In this document: in pieces, positions 14,376-21,103 of the stretch
Layout: each line of letters begins with the position of its first letter
How positions within the stretch are numbered: the first letter of the stretch is position 1
From: Pseudomonadota bacterium
GTDB lineage: Bacteria; Desulfobacterota; JADFVX01
DNA length: 23,127 nucleotides
Assembly: GCA_015222755.1 (NCBI GenBank)
Contig: JADFVX010000043.1
Location: 1 to 23,127 of the forward strand
Direction: 5' to 3'
Program-made: the position numbers and the translations under genes
The notes under the pieces: generated by a model
Database searches by the model: none
Told to the model about the DNA's origin: nothing
Seen by the model: the letters and a program-made list of their open reading frames with translations, nothing else

Positions 14376-15014
14376 ATGTCAAAAGGGCAAAGCAGATGGA
14401 AACAGGATTTTTTTGCTGAAGTTGAGGAAATCAGATTGAAGGATCCTCTTTCATATATACTTGGTGCTATGGATGATGGAGAAGAGATGGTTTTTTGCTA
14501 TACCGATGCAGTTAAGATGGCTGGTCACTCCTGTGCCGCGGTGTCCGGTGCATACAAGGTGACGCTTGAGGCGCTGAAAAGTCTATATGGTGATGATACT
14601 CCTGTTCGTGGTGATATCAAGGTGACGATCAAGGGCAAGCCTACAGACCTGGCCTACGGCCCGATGTCGCAGGTCATTTCTCTTATTACAGGTGCTGCTC
14701 CGGAAACAGGTTTTCATGGTCTGGGCGGGCGTTATGGCCGGTATAACCTGCTGAACTTTGATGAGGACAACTTTGAGTTTAATACCTTTATATTTGAGAG
14801 GATAGACACTGGCAAGAAGGTGAAGGTCGTTTATAATCCCCAGGCACTTCCGGAAAGTCCAAGGATGGGTGAAGTTGCCGGTGCCACCATGTCGGGTTCA
14901 GCCAGCGAAGCTGAAAGGGAAGAGTTCTTTTCTCTCTGGCAGGGCAAGGTGAAAAAGATCCTCCTTGAGTCTGATGATTATCCGGGTTTACTGGAAATTA
15001 CAGAGTTGAGCTGA
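14376..15014 (+). CDS. FmdE-like protein (formylmethanofuran dehydrogenase subunit E family)
   Basis: This 212-residue soluble protein has no signal peptide. The N-terminal part carries AGHSCAAVSGAYKVTLEAL (49-67) with an H51-x-C53 pair, then LYGDDTPVRGDIKVTIKG, SLITGAAPETGFHGLGGRYG (102-121) and LLNFD. This is the layout of the FmdE-type domain, in which His and Cys bind a metal. Similar stand-alone proteins occur in bacteria without methanogenesis and are of unknown function. The C-terminal ~70 residues (ending LLEITELS) are not recognised. ATG 14376 has AGGAG 8 bases upstream. It is a single-gene unit between divergent and convergent neighbours, 12 bases from the rnpB 3' end. Family call moderate, function unknown. 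Confidence 0.65.
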   Translation: MSKGQSRWKQDFFAEVEEIRLKDPLSYILGAMDDGEEMVFCYTDAVKMAGHSCAAVSGAYKVTLEALKSLYGDDTPVRGDIKVTIKGKPTDLAYGPMSQVISLITGAAPETGFHGLGGRYGRYNLLNFDEDNFEFNTFIFERIDTGKKVKVVYNPQALPESPRMGEVAGATMSGSASEAEREEFFSLWQGKVKKILLESDDYPGLLEITELS

Positions 15015-15026
15015 TAAAAAGTAGGG

Positions 15027-15391
15027 GGGTGAGAAGTTCGTAAGCCGGGTTCTGTTCCCCTTACGGGGTGGTGCCCATTCATCTAGGACGCCGGTTGCCC
15101 GACGTCTCAAGCGGCCAACCCAGAGGCTTCGGGCGGACCACCCTCAAACGCCTCTCTATTTGGTCTTGCTCCGGATGGGGTTTTCCAAGCTTCCCCGGTC
15201 GCCCGGGGAACTGGTGAGCTCTTACCTCGCCTTTTCACCTTTGCCTCGAAACAGTGTTTCGAGGTAGTCTGTTTTCTGTGGCACTTTCCTTAGGGTCGCC
15301 CCCACTCTCCGTTAGAGAGCATCCTGTCCTGCGGAGCCCGGACTTTCCTCCCGTCCCTTGAGGGACCGGCGGACACCTGAACTTCTCACCC
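15027..15391 (-). ncRNA. rnpB: RNase P RNA, bacterial class A
   Basis: This RNA is the catalytic part of RNase P, which trims tRNA 5' ends. On the minus strand the ends pair over 13 bases (15379-15391 with 15027-15039; P1). Conserved regions are visible: GAGGAAAGTCCGGGCTCC (complement of 15333-15350), AAGGTGAAAAGGCGAGGTAAGAG, and ACAGAACCCGGCTTAC (complement of 15040-15055). The GGTGGTCC loop inside the GAGGC/GCCTC stem is the CCA-binding L15. A 9-bp hairpin with 3-base loop (15244-15264) is P12. A run of five T (complement of 15016-15020) follows P1 and probably ends transcription. Length is about 365 bases. Confidence 0.96.
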
Positions 15392-15398
15392 TAAGTTG

Positions 15399-15427
15399 AT
15401 TATACTGTGAGACAGTAAAAAAAACAA
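15399..15427 (-). promoter_or_regulatory. Promoter of rnpB
   Basis: On the minus strand TTGTTT (15427-15422), 17 bases, then a perfect TATAAT (15404-15399) lie directly before the RNA. The predicted start about 7 bases on falls at 15391-15392, exactly where the P1 helix begins. The two independent predictions agree. Confidence 0.82.
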
Positions 15428-15445
15428 TGCGTGCTCTTTCCCCCG

Positions 15446-16150
15446 CTATGGGTGTACTATTATTATCCTCAGGCAGTGGGGACACTGATAAAGTTTTTCA
15501 AGCTTCATGGCTTCGTTGATCAGCTGAGGAGGTATCTGCATATGGCAGCCTGTACATGTCCCGTCGTTTGGTGTTATTAAGAGCCGCCCCTGGAGTTTTG
15601 ACTTAAGGTCCTCGTAAAGTAATGTTACCTCAGGCTTTAGAGATTTTTTCTTGTCTTCTCTTTCGGCAAGTATGGAGTTCAGTTCTTTTTTGACTTTCTT
15701 TTCTTGCGCCAGCACAGTCTTTTTTTCTTCTTCTGCCTTTGCCTTTTCGCCCGCAAATGCAGTTTCTGCCTCTTCCAGCTTCTTAGATTCTTCTTCTACC
15801 GTCTCCATCAGTTCAAGGAGATCCTCTTCTATGGCCATGTTAGCTTTTTTTGACTGATCGATTTCTTTTAGTGATGCCTGGTATTCGGTGTTTGTCTTAA
15901 TGTCCCGGAGCCTTCCTTCAAATAACTTCAGTCTCTCGGAATTTTCACTCAGTTCGTTGTTTTTTTCTCTCTTGGTCTTTTCGTGCGTTTCAAGAAGCTC
16001 CCTGAGTTCGATGGCAGCAGCTTCCTCTTCCGCCAGGGCATCCTCTATTTTCTGGATTTCCATTGGAAAACATGCCATTTTTTTCTCAATCTCTCCTGCC
16101 CTCACATCTATGTCATGTAGTTCTTCCAGTGTCCTGATCTGCTCTTTCAA
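15446..16150 (-). CDS. C4-type zinc ribbon coiled-coil protein (CT398-like)
   Basis: This 234-residue protein is mostly a long charged coiled coil (about 5-175) followed by a C-terminal zinc ribbon with C199/C202 (CTGC) and C223/C226 (CPHC). This is the architecture of the C4-type zinc ribbon family, related to Chlamydia CT398 and Helicobacter HP0958 (FlgZ). Those members interact with the sigma54 or flagellar system, but the family-wide role is open. The start is TTG at 16150 with GAGAGGA upstream; the next ATG is at residue 25. It lies between the Nif3-like gene (17-base gap) and rnpB, an order I recall from other deltaproteobacterial genomes. Confidence 0.87.
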   Translation of the reverse strand: MKEQIRTLEELHDIDVRAGEIEKKMACFPMEIQKIEDALAEEEAAAIELRELLETHEKTKREKNNELSENSERLKLFEGRLRDIKTNTEYQASLKEIDQSKKANMAIEEDLLELMETVEEESKKLEEAETAFAGEKAKAEEEKKTVLAQEKKVKKELNSILAEREDKKKSLKPEVTLLYEDLKSKLQGRLLITPNDGTCTGCHMQIPPQLINEAMKLEKLYQCPHCLRIIIVHP

Positions 16151-16167
16151 TTTGTATTCCTCTCTCT

Positions 16168-16974
16168 TTAGATTATTGTAAAAGGCTCTTTTTCTCCGTC
16201 GTATGATTCAACGGGTATATTAAAGCCCTTTTTGTTCAGTATTTGCTGAAGTTTGTCTGCAAGTTTTGCCGTTACTATCTTTTCAGAGGCGAAATGTCCG
16301 GCATCTATTAAGGCCATACCTATATCTTCCGCATCTTTTGCCTGATGGTAGCGGATGTCGCCGGAAATAAAGATGTCCGCCCCGAGTTTTGCAGCTTTTT
16401 TTAAAAGAGTTCCTCCGCTACCACTGCATAGTGCTACCCGTTTAACTTCTCTTGTCCTATTGCCCGCAATCCTCACCGTTTGAGTTTTTAAGCATTGTTT
16501 TACAAGGAGCGCCGTATCTCTGACAGTCAAGGCTTCAGGAAGGTCACCTATCCTGCCCATTCCCGATTTTTTGTCCCCATCCATGGCTGATGGTGCTATA
16601 GGTGTGGAGTTTGTTAGGTTGAAAAGGGAGGCAAGGATGTCATTTATGCCTCCTGAGGCGCTGTCAAGGTTTGTGTGGGCGGCAAAAAGAGAAATCCCTG
16701 ACCTGACTGCTTCTTCAATAACTTTTCCCTCCGGACTTGTCAGGTCAAGCCTGGTTACATTTGAGAAAAAGAGCGGATGGTGTGTGATCAGCAGGTTGGA
16801 TCCTTTAGATGCGGCAGTTTTGACTGCTTCAAGGGAGGGATCAAGAGCGATAAGAACGCCTGTAGTCTCATTGGCAGGATTGCCAATTTGTAGTCCGCAA
16901 TTGTCCCACTCTTCGGCCAGACCTTGAGGTGCGATCTCCTCCATTATGTCGAATAGATCCTTGATCTTAGGCAT
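16168..16974 (-). CDS. Nif3-like dinuclear metal centre hexameric protein (DUF34)
   Basis: This 268-residue protein belongs to the Nif3/YbgI/YqfO family. Likely metal ligands are H65 and H66 (ITHHPLFF), D104 (AHTNLDS), H227 and E231 (DAGHFASE). It also has EEWDNCGLQIG at 21-31 and a SGSGG loop. It lacks the PII-like insert of the longer YqfO form. Family members form toroidal hexamers with two metals; the proposed role as GTP cyclohydrolase I type 2 is not settled. The ATG at 16974 has AAGGGGAT upstream. The tRNA terminator ends only about 18 bases before this start. Confidence 0.92.
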   Translation of the reverse strand: MPKIKDLFDIMEEIAPQGLAEEWDNCGLQIGNPANETTGVLIALDPSLEAVKTAASKGSNLLITHHPLFFSNVTRLDLTSPEGKVIEEAVRSGISLFAAHTNLDSASGGINDILASLFNLTNSTPIAPSAMDGDKKSGMGRIGDLPEALTVRDTALLVKQCLKTQTVRIAGNRTREVKRVALCSGSGGTLLKKAAKLGADIFISGDIRYHQAKDAEDIGMALIDAGHFASEKIVTAKLADKLQQILNKKGFNIPVESYDGEKEPFTII

Positions 16975-16992
16975 TTATCCCCTTGAGCAGGT

Positions 16993-17020
16993 AAAAAAAA
17001 TGCACCCCTTGGGTGCATTT
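16993..17020 (-). terminator. Intrinsic terminator after tRNA-Ile2
   Basis: Reading the minus strand, AAATGCACCC (17020-17011) pairs with GGGTGCATTT (17007-16998) around a 3-base loop, and the T-run extends to 16993 (eight T). It lies 69 bases after the tRNA and just before the Nif3-like start codon, so it may also act as an attenuator for that gene. Confidence 0.88.
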
Positions 17021-17088
17021 GCAGCTTACATTTACGATTTTATTTTGTTTGCCAAATTAATTTCCTGCCGTACTTATTAGTAAATGTT

Positions 17089-17165
17089 TGGTGGGCCCAC
17101 CTGGACTCGAACCAGGGACCTACCGGTTATGAGCCGGTGGCTCTAGCCAGCTGAGCTATAGGCCC
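17089..17165 (-). tRNA. ileX: tRNA-Ile2 (CAU anticodon, lysidine type), CCA encoded
   Basis: This cloverleaf of 77 bases includes the encoded CCA. Acceptor stem GGGCCTA/TGGGCCC, D-arm GCTC/GAGC, anticodon stem ACCGG/CCGGT with loop CTCATAA, T-arm CCTGG-TTCGAGT-CCAGG, discriminator A73. The anticodon CAT could mean Met or Ile2. C4-G69 and C5-G68 (TilS determinants), with U12-A23 and C29-G41 (isoleucine identity pairs), favour Ile2, whose C34 is changed to lysidine to read AUA. It is not an initiator: pair 1-72 is G-C and there are no three G-C pairs at the base of the anticodon stem. Confidence 0.9.
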
Positions 17166-17179
17166 AAACAAGATAAAAA

Positions 17180-17207
17180 ATTATAGCAGTATATGCCGAA
17201 AAGTCAA
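17180..17207 (-). promoter_or_regulatory. Promoter of tRNA-Ile2
   Basis: On the minus strand TTGACT (17207-17202), a 16-base spacer and a perfect TATAAT (17185-17180) with an upstream TGC (extended -10) precede the tRNA. The predicted start leaves a leader of about 8 bases. Confidence 0.85.
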
Positions 17208-17301
17208 GCAGTTTCGCTGTTGTGACCGCAGGTATTTTGGTATTTTGACGAGGTTCCTGCAGCATGCCCCCGCCTTGTTGCAGAGGGGGAGTATTACTTT
17301 A

Positions 17302-18513
17302 TTATAGATCAGCTGGTTTTTCGCCTACGATGCAGATAAGGCTTCCTTTGTTTAATCTTAGACTCAAGCTGTCTCCCTTGTTTATGTCTTCTGCACTTTT
17401 AATTATCCTGCCATCTCGAATACTAGTGGCTATGGAGTAGCCTCTGGCGAGTACCGCCAGCGGGCTTAGGCTGTTAAGTTTCCCCGTCATAAGACTTAGG
17501 GCGGAACGAAGGTCCTTTAGCTTGTTTTCTGTTGAGCTTTTTAGCTTCCATGAAAGTTCATCAAGTTCTATCCGGAGGTCGTTTAATGTTTTTTCAGGGC
17601 TTTTTAATCTGTTTGTAGTACCTCTTAATCTGTTCCGGCAGCTTGATATTATGCTTTTTGTGGCAGCTGTAAGTCTTGCCTCCATGCTATTGATATCCTC
17701 TGCCAACCGGGACATGCCGCTGGATATTGTTTCTGCTGCAATAGACGGCGTTGCTGAGCGCAGGTCGGCAACAAGGTCGGATATACATATATCCGTTTCA
17801 TGCCCTACAGCTGATATTACCGGGGTCTTGGAGCAGTAAATGCTCCTGGCAACTTTTTCCTCGTTAAATGACCAGAGATCTTCTATCGCACCGCCGCCCC
17901 TGCTGACGACTATTAAATCGATGTCATTAAGCCTGTCCAGGGCCCCTATTGCCTCTGAAATGTCACTGGCCGCACCCTCACCCTGCACCCTTACAGGAGC
18001 AATAAGTATGTCCGGTTTTAGCCTTTTGCCTTCAAAGATCTTCAGAATGTCACGGAGCGCAGCTCCCGTTGCCGAAGTTACTACCCCTATCTTTTCAGGG
18101 TGAAGGGGGATTTTATTCTTATTGTTTTCATCAAACAGCCCCTCTTCAGCCAGTCTTTTTTTGAGTTGTTCAAATGCCAGATGGAGGGAGCCCAGCCCGG
18201 CTGCTTCGACCTTCTCTACGATTATCTGGTACTCACCTCTTGCTGCATAGACATTTAGATTGCCGAGGCATATTAGCTTTTGCCCATCCTTCAAATCGAA
18301 GGGGATGCTCTGCCTGCTTCTTTTAAAAAGGACGGCCCTTATCTGGCTGTTGCTGTCTTTGAGAGTGAAGTAGCAGTGGCCTGAAGCGGGTATGCGCAGG
18401 TTCGATACCTCTCCCTCAAGCCATAAATAATCGAGGTTATTTTCAATGAGGCCACTTATGATATTAGTCAGTTCAGAGACGCTAAGTATCTTAGAAGGCT
18501 GTAGGGACGACAT
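17302..18513 (-). CDS. xseA: Exodeoxyribonuclease VII large subunit
   Basis: The large, catalytic subunit of ExoVII degrades single-stranded DNA from both ends. It has 403 residues. The N-terminal OB fold is at about 8-105 (LWLEGEVSNLR, GHCYFTLKD). The catalytic part has GVVTSATGAALRDI (143-156), RGGGAIEDLWSFN (205-217), GHETD (237-241) and DLRSATPS (250-257). A long coiled coil follows (about 265-365), with the ARGYSI end motif. The usual small-subunit gene xseB does not follow; a tRNA does. The ATG at 18513 lies 5 bases after the TMTC-like gene, so its Shine-Dalgarno is inside that gene. Confidence 0.96.
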   Translation of the reverse strand: MSSLQPSKILSVSELTNIISGLIENNLDYLWLEGEVSNLRIPASGHCYFTLKDSNSQIRAVLFKRSRQSIPFDLKDGQKLICLGNLNVYAARGEYQIIVEKVEAAGLGSLHLAFEQLKKRLAEEGLFDENNKNKIPLHPEKIGVVTSATGAALRDILKIFEGKRLKPDILIAPVRVQGEGAASDISEAIGALDRLNDIDLIVVSRGGGAIEDLWSFNEEKVARSIYCSKTPVISAVGHETDICISDLVADLRSATPSIAAETISSGMSRLAEDINSMEARLTAATKSIISSCRNRLRGTTNRLKSPEKTLNDLRIELDELSWKLKSSTENKLKDLRSALSLMTGKLNSLSPLAVLARGYSIATSIRDGRIIKSAEDINKGDSLSLRLNKGSLICIVGEKPADL

Positions 18514-18518
18514 TCGGA

Positions 18519-20165
18519 CTACCTTGCAGTTCTAGAAATTTTTTTTCGGTAGAGGGTGGCCTTGGCAATGTCACCTGTATCAGAGTAAATCATGACAAGG
18601 TTCTTCTTTGCAAAGAGATTATCTTCATCCATCTCAAGTATTTTTTTAAAATCTTTTATCGCTTTCTTGTATTGCTTTGTCATCGCGTAAAGGCTCCCGC
18701 GATTATTGTAGGCCTTCAGATGATTTGGGTCTATCATGATAGTCTTTGAAAAATCGATTATTGCCGCATTGTAGTTGTTTGTCATGCTGAACACAATGCC
18801 TCGCTCGTAATAGGTTTCCGGCTCTTCCTGCATGATTTCTATGGCCTTGCTAAAATCTGCAAGCGAGTCGTCATACCTACTGATTTTTTTGTATGCAACA
18901 GCGCGGTTATAGTAGCCTTTGTAAGCGTAATCAGGGTATAGCCTGATCTGTTGCGACCATAGGCTTATTTCGTCGGTCCACCTGCTGTTGTTCAGTAATG
19001 TCAGGGCTGCAAGCAGTAGCAGTGCCGCTATTGATAAAGTCAGGTAAAGTCCCGGCAAAGGTCTTGCTTTTGTGGGGTTTATACGTCTGTAAGCTATCAT
19101 CACTGCCTCTGTAATGGCAATGAAGATGCCGGCCGAGGGGGTGTACATGTAACGGTCTGCTACGAAATAGGTCTCTGGGATAGCACTGGAAACAGGGATG
19201 TAGTAAAAAAGGCCCCATAAAAGGCCAAAGGCTATGGCCCTGTTTTTTTTTGCAACTAAGAACAGAGATGCAGACAGGGCGATTGCGACTGCCCATGGTA
19301 TGAAAAGAGCGGTCTTTTCACCGGCTTCAGGTAGTTTGATAAGATAGTCGGGAGAAAGGTTTATGGGTAAAAACAACAGTGATAAGTGGTGAGATAGTGC
19401 TGCAGGGCTGTGCATTGCCGCCGAAATGGAATCATAATCATTTAGTGCGCCGCCTTTGACAAAATCTACCCCTTTGACTTTAAATATGTAGACAATAAAA
19501 GCACTTGCAGATAGAAGCAGGATGAAAATTGTAGGACGTCTAGTAATAAATCGCTTTTCCTTCTCTATGTAAAGGTACTCGTAGGCTGCCGCGCATAGAG
19601 GAAGGGCAAGGGCTATTTGCTTGGAATTTAGCGCAAGGTAGAATGCTAAGATAGATGTAAATAAATATAGATAATTATAATTCCCCCCGCCCTTTAGAAA
19701 CTTTATGTAGAGCAGAAGTGACAGGATTGAAAATGTCATGCATAAGGCTTCTTTCCGGTTTGCAATATTTGCTACCGCCTCAACATGGATAGGGTGGAGG
19801 GCAAAAATAAGTGCTGTAAAAAAGGAAGCTGTCTTGTTATCTAAAAGCTTCAGAGATAATAGGTAAAGCAGTATGGATGAAAAGAGGTGCCAGAAAATAT
19901 TCTGTATGATATATCCGTTTTTAGATTCTCCAAAAAGACTATAATCCAGCATTAAAGAAAGTGTTCTCGTTGACCTGCCTGTTATTTCCCACAGGTCCCA
20001 AAAGTGCCAGTATCTGATTGATTTATTGTTTACAATCAGGTCGTAATCATCATATGTAAAGCCCCCTCCAAAACTATTTAAAAATACAGCTATAGTTGCG
20101 GTGATTAGAAGGAGGATGTGGGGGATGGACCAGCTTTTTTTCTCTGATTGCAGGTAGTTGTGCAT
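18519..20165 (-). CDS. TMTC-like membrane glycosyltransferase with C-terminal TPR repeats
   Basis: This 548-residue polytopic protein has a first helix at about 14-31, then FTYDDYDLIVNN (36-47) with the acidic D39/D40 pair expected in the first external loop of GT-C enzymes. About ten further hydrophobic segments follow up to residue ~405. The ALHPIHVEAVANIANRKE stretch (122-139) closely resembles eukaryotic TMTC O-mannosyltransferases and bacterial TPR homologues. The C-terminus (about 428-545) has about four TPRs (YYNRAVAYKK, TYYERGIVFS, AYNNRGSLYA). A role in transferring a sugar from a lipid carrier to a periplasmic protein or glycan is inference. There is no clear Shine-Dalgarno at ATG 20165. 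It sits in the envelope gene run, 14 bases after the deacetylase. Confidence 0.8.
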   Translation of the reverse strand: MHNYLQSEKKSWSIPHILLLITATIAVFLNSFGGGFTYDDYDLIVNNKSIRYWHFWDLWEITGRSTRTLSLMLDYSLFGESKNGYIIQNIFWHLFSSILLYLLSLKLLDNKTASFFTALIFALHPIHVEAVANIANRKEALCMTFSILSLLLYIKFLKGGGNYNYLYLFTSILAFYLALNSKQIALALPLCAAAYEYLYIEKEKRFITRRPTIFILLLSASAFIVYIFKVKGVDFVKGGALNDYDSISAAMHSPAALSHHLSLLFLPINLSPDYLIKLPEAGEKTALFIPWAVAIALSASLFLVAKKNRAIAFGLLWGLFYYIPVSSAIPETYFVADRYMYTPSAGIFIAITEAVMIAYRRINPTKARPLPGLYLTLSIAALLLLAALTLLNNSRWTDEISLWSQQIRLYPDYAYKGYYNRAVAYKKISRYDDSLADFSKAIEIMQEEPETYYERGIVFSMTNNYNAAIIDFSKTIMIDPNHLKAYNNRGSLYAMTKQYKKAIKDFKKILEMDEDNLFAKKNLVMIYSDTGDIAKATLYRKKISRTAR

Positions 20166-20179
20166 AATTTTTATGATAA

Positions 20180-21103
20180 TTAATTTACAATCTCACTGGC
20201 AGTGACCAAGCGGACACCCTTTCCCTCTATAGTGGGCAAGATATTTTTTAACACTTTAACGGTTTCACGGTAAGGGTGTCCTATTGCGATTGCTCTACCC
20301 TTTGTTTTTGCTGCTTCAATGGCTTTGTCTAGCTGCTTCACAATGGCGTCTTCTGCCTGATTGTTGTCCAGGAATATGGAGCGCTCCGCTGTTTTTATTC
20401 CCATTGCGCGTGCATGGTAAAGCGCCACAGATTTTGTGCTTGTTTTACTGTCGATAAAAAAGAGCCCTCTTTTTTTGAGTTCTCCCAGGACATGGTGCAT
20501 GCCGTCTGCATATTCTGTAAACTTAGACCCCATATGATTGTTGACGCCTGTGATATTTGGTACAGCTTCCAGGTCTGCTTTTAGCTGGTTTATCAATGTT
20601 GATTTGTCCATAATAGTCAGAAGTGCGCCCTTGCCGGGATTGTTTGCAGGGTAGCGCCTGGGCTCCATGGGGAGGTGTAGGATTATTTCAAGGCCGGAGG
20701 AACTTCCACTAATGGCTGCTTCTTTTGCATAGGGGGTGAATGGCATGACTGCCAGGGTAAGGGGGACACCTATACCTATAAGTTCTTTGAAACGGGCATT
20801 ATTGCCTATATCGTCTATTATTATAGCAAGCGTGGGAAGGCCGGATATAACCTTGTCTTCAGGCTCAGGTTCTTCCGGTGGGACTTCCACCATTTTGAGC
20901 GGCTTCAGGAGGGGCATCTTCTCTGTTTTTGCTACAGTGGGGAGGGGCTTCGTTTTTGGTTTTTTCGGGTTTAGTGTGCTTAGAAAAAATATAGCAAGGC
21001 CTAAGAACAGGATCACTCCAAGGAAAAAATATAAAAGCTTGAAGTTATCATTTTTCTTTTTTTTCCTTTTTTGGGGAGTGTTTTTCTTTTCCCCCTTTCT
21101 CAT
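20180..21103 (-). CDS. Divergent polysaccharide deacetylase (YibQ-like)
   Basis: This 307-residue protein has a very basic N-terminus (KRKKKK), one membrane helix (about 22-43), a Pro/Lys-rich linker, and a periplasmic domain from about 88. Motifs of the divergent polysaccharide deacetylase family (YibQ, PF04748): IIIDDIG (94-100, D97/D98), HLPMEP (143-148), GVNNHMGSKFT (186-196), FFIDSKT (215-221) and AIGHP (273-277). The family is thought to act on a cell-envelope glycan; the exact substrate is unknown. ATG 21103 overlaps the ctpA stop as ATGA. envC-ctpA-deacetylase is a recurring order in Gram-negatives. Confidence 0.92.
   Translation of the reverse strand: MRKGEKKNTPQKRKKKKNDNFKLLYFFLGVILFLGLAIFFLSTLNPKKPKTKPLPTVAKTEKMPLLKPLKMVEVPPEEPEPEDKVISGLPTLAIIIDDIGNNARFKELIGIGVPLTLAVMPFTPYAKEAAISGSSSGLEIILHLPMEPRRYPANNPGKGALLTIMDKSTLINQLKADLEAVPNITGVNNHMGSKFTEYADGMHHVLGELKKRGLFFIDSKTSTKSVALYHARAMGIKTAERSIFLDNNQAEDAIVKQLDKAIEAAKTKGRAIAIGHPYRETVKVLKNILPTIEGKGVRLVTASEIVN

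Noticed and set aside
15244..15264. Perfect inverted repeat of 9 bp with 3-base gap, possibly a mobile-element end
   Set aside because: It lies inside rnpB where helix P12 belongs.
17089..17165. Elongator or initiator tRNA-Met
   Set aside because: The CAU anticodon alone would allow it, but the Ile2-specific pairs C4-G69, C5-G68, U12-A23 and C29-G41 are present, and initiator features are absent.
17231..17246. Tandem GGTATTTT repeat
   Set aside because: Only two copies of 8 bases; not enough to call a repeat array. No CRISPR-like array was found anywhere in the window.
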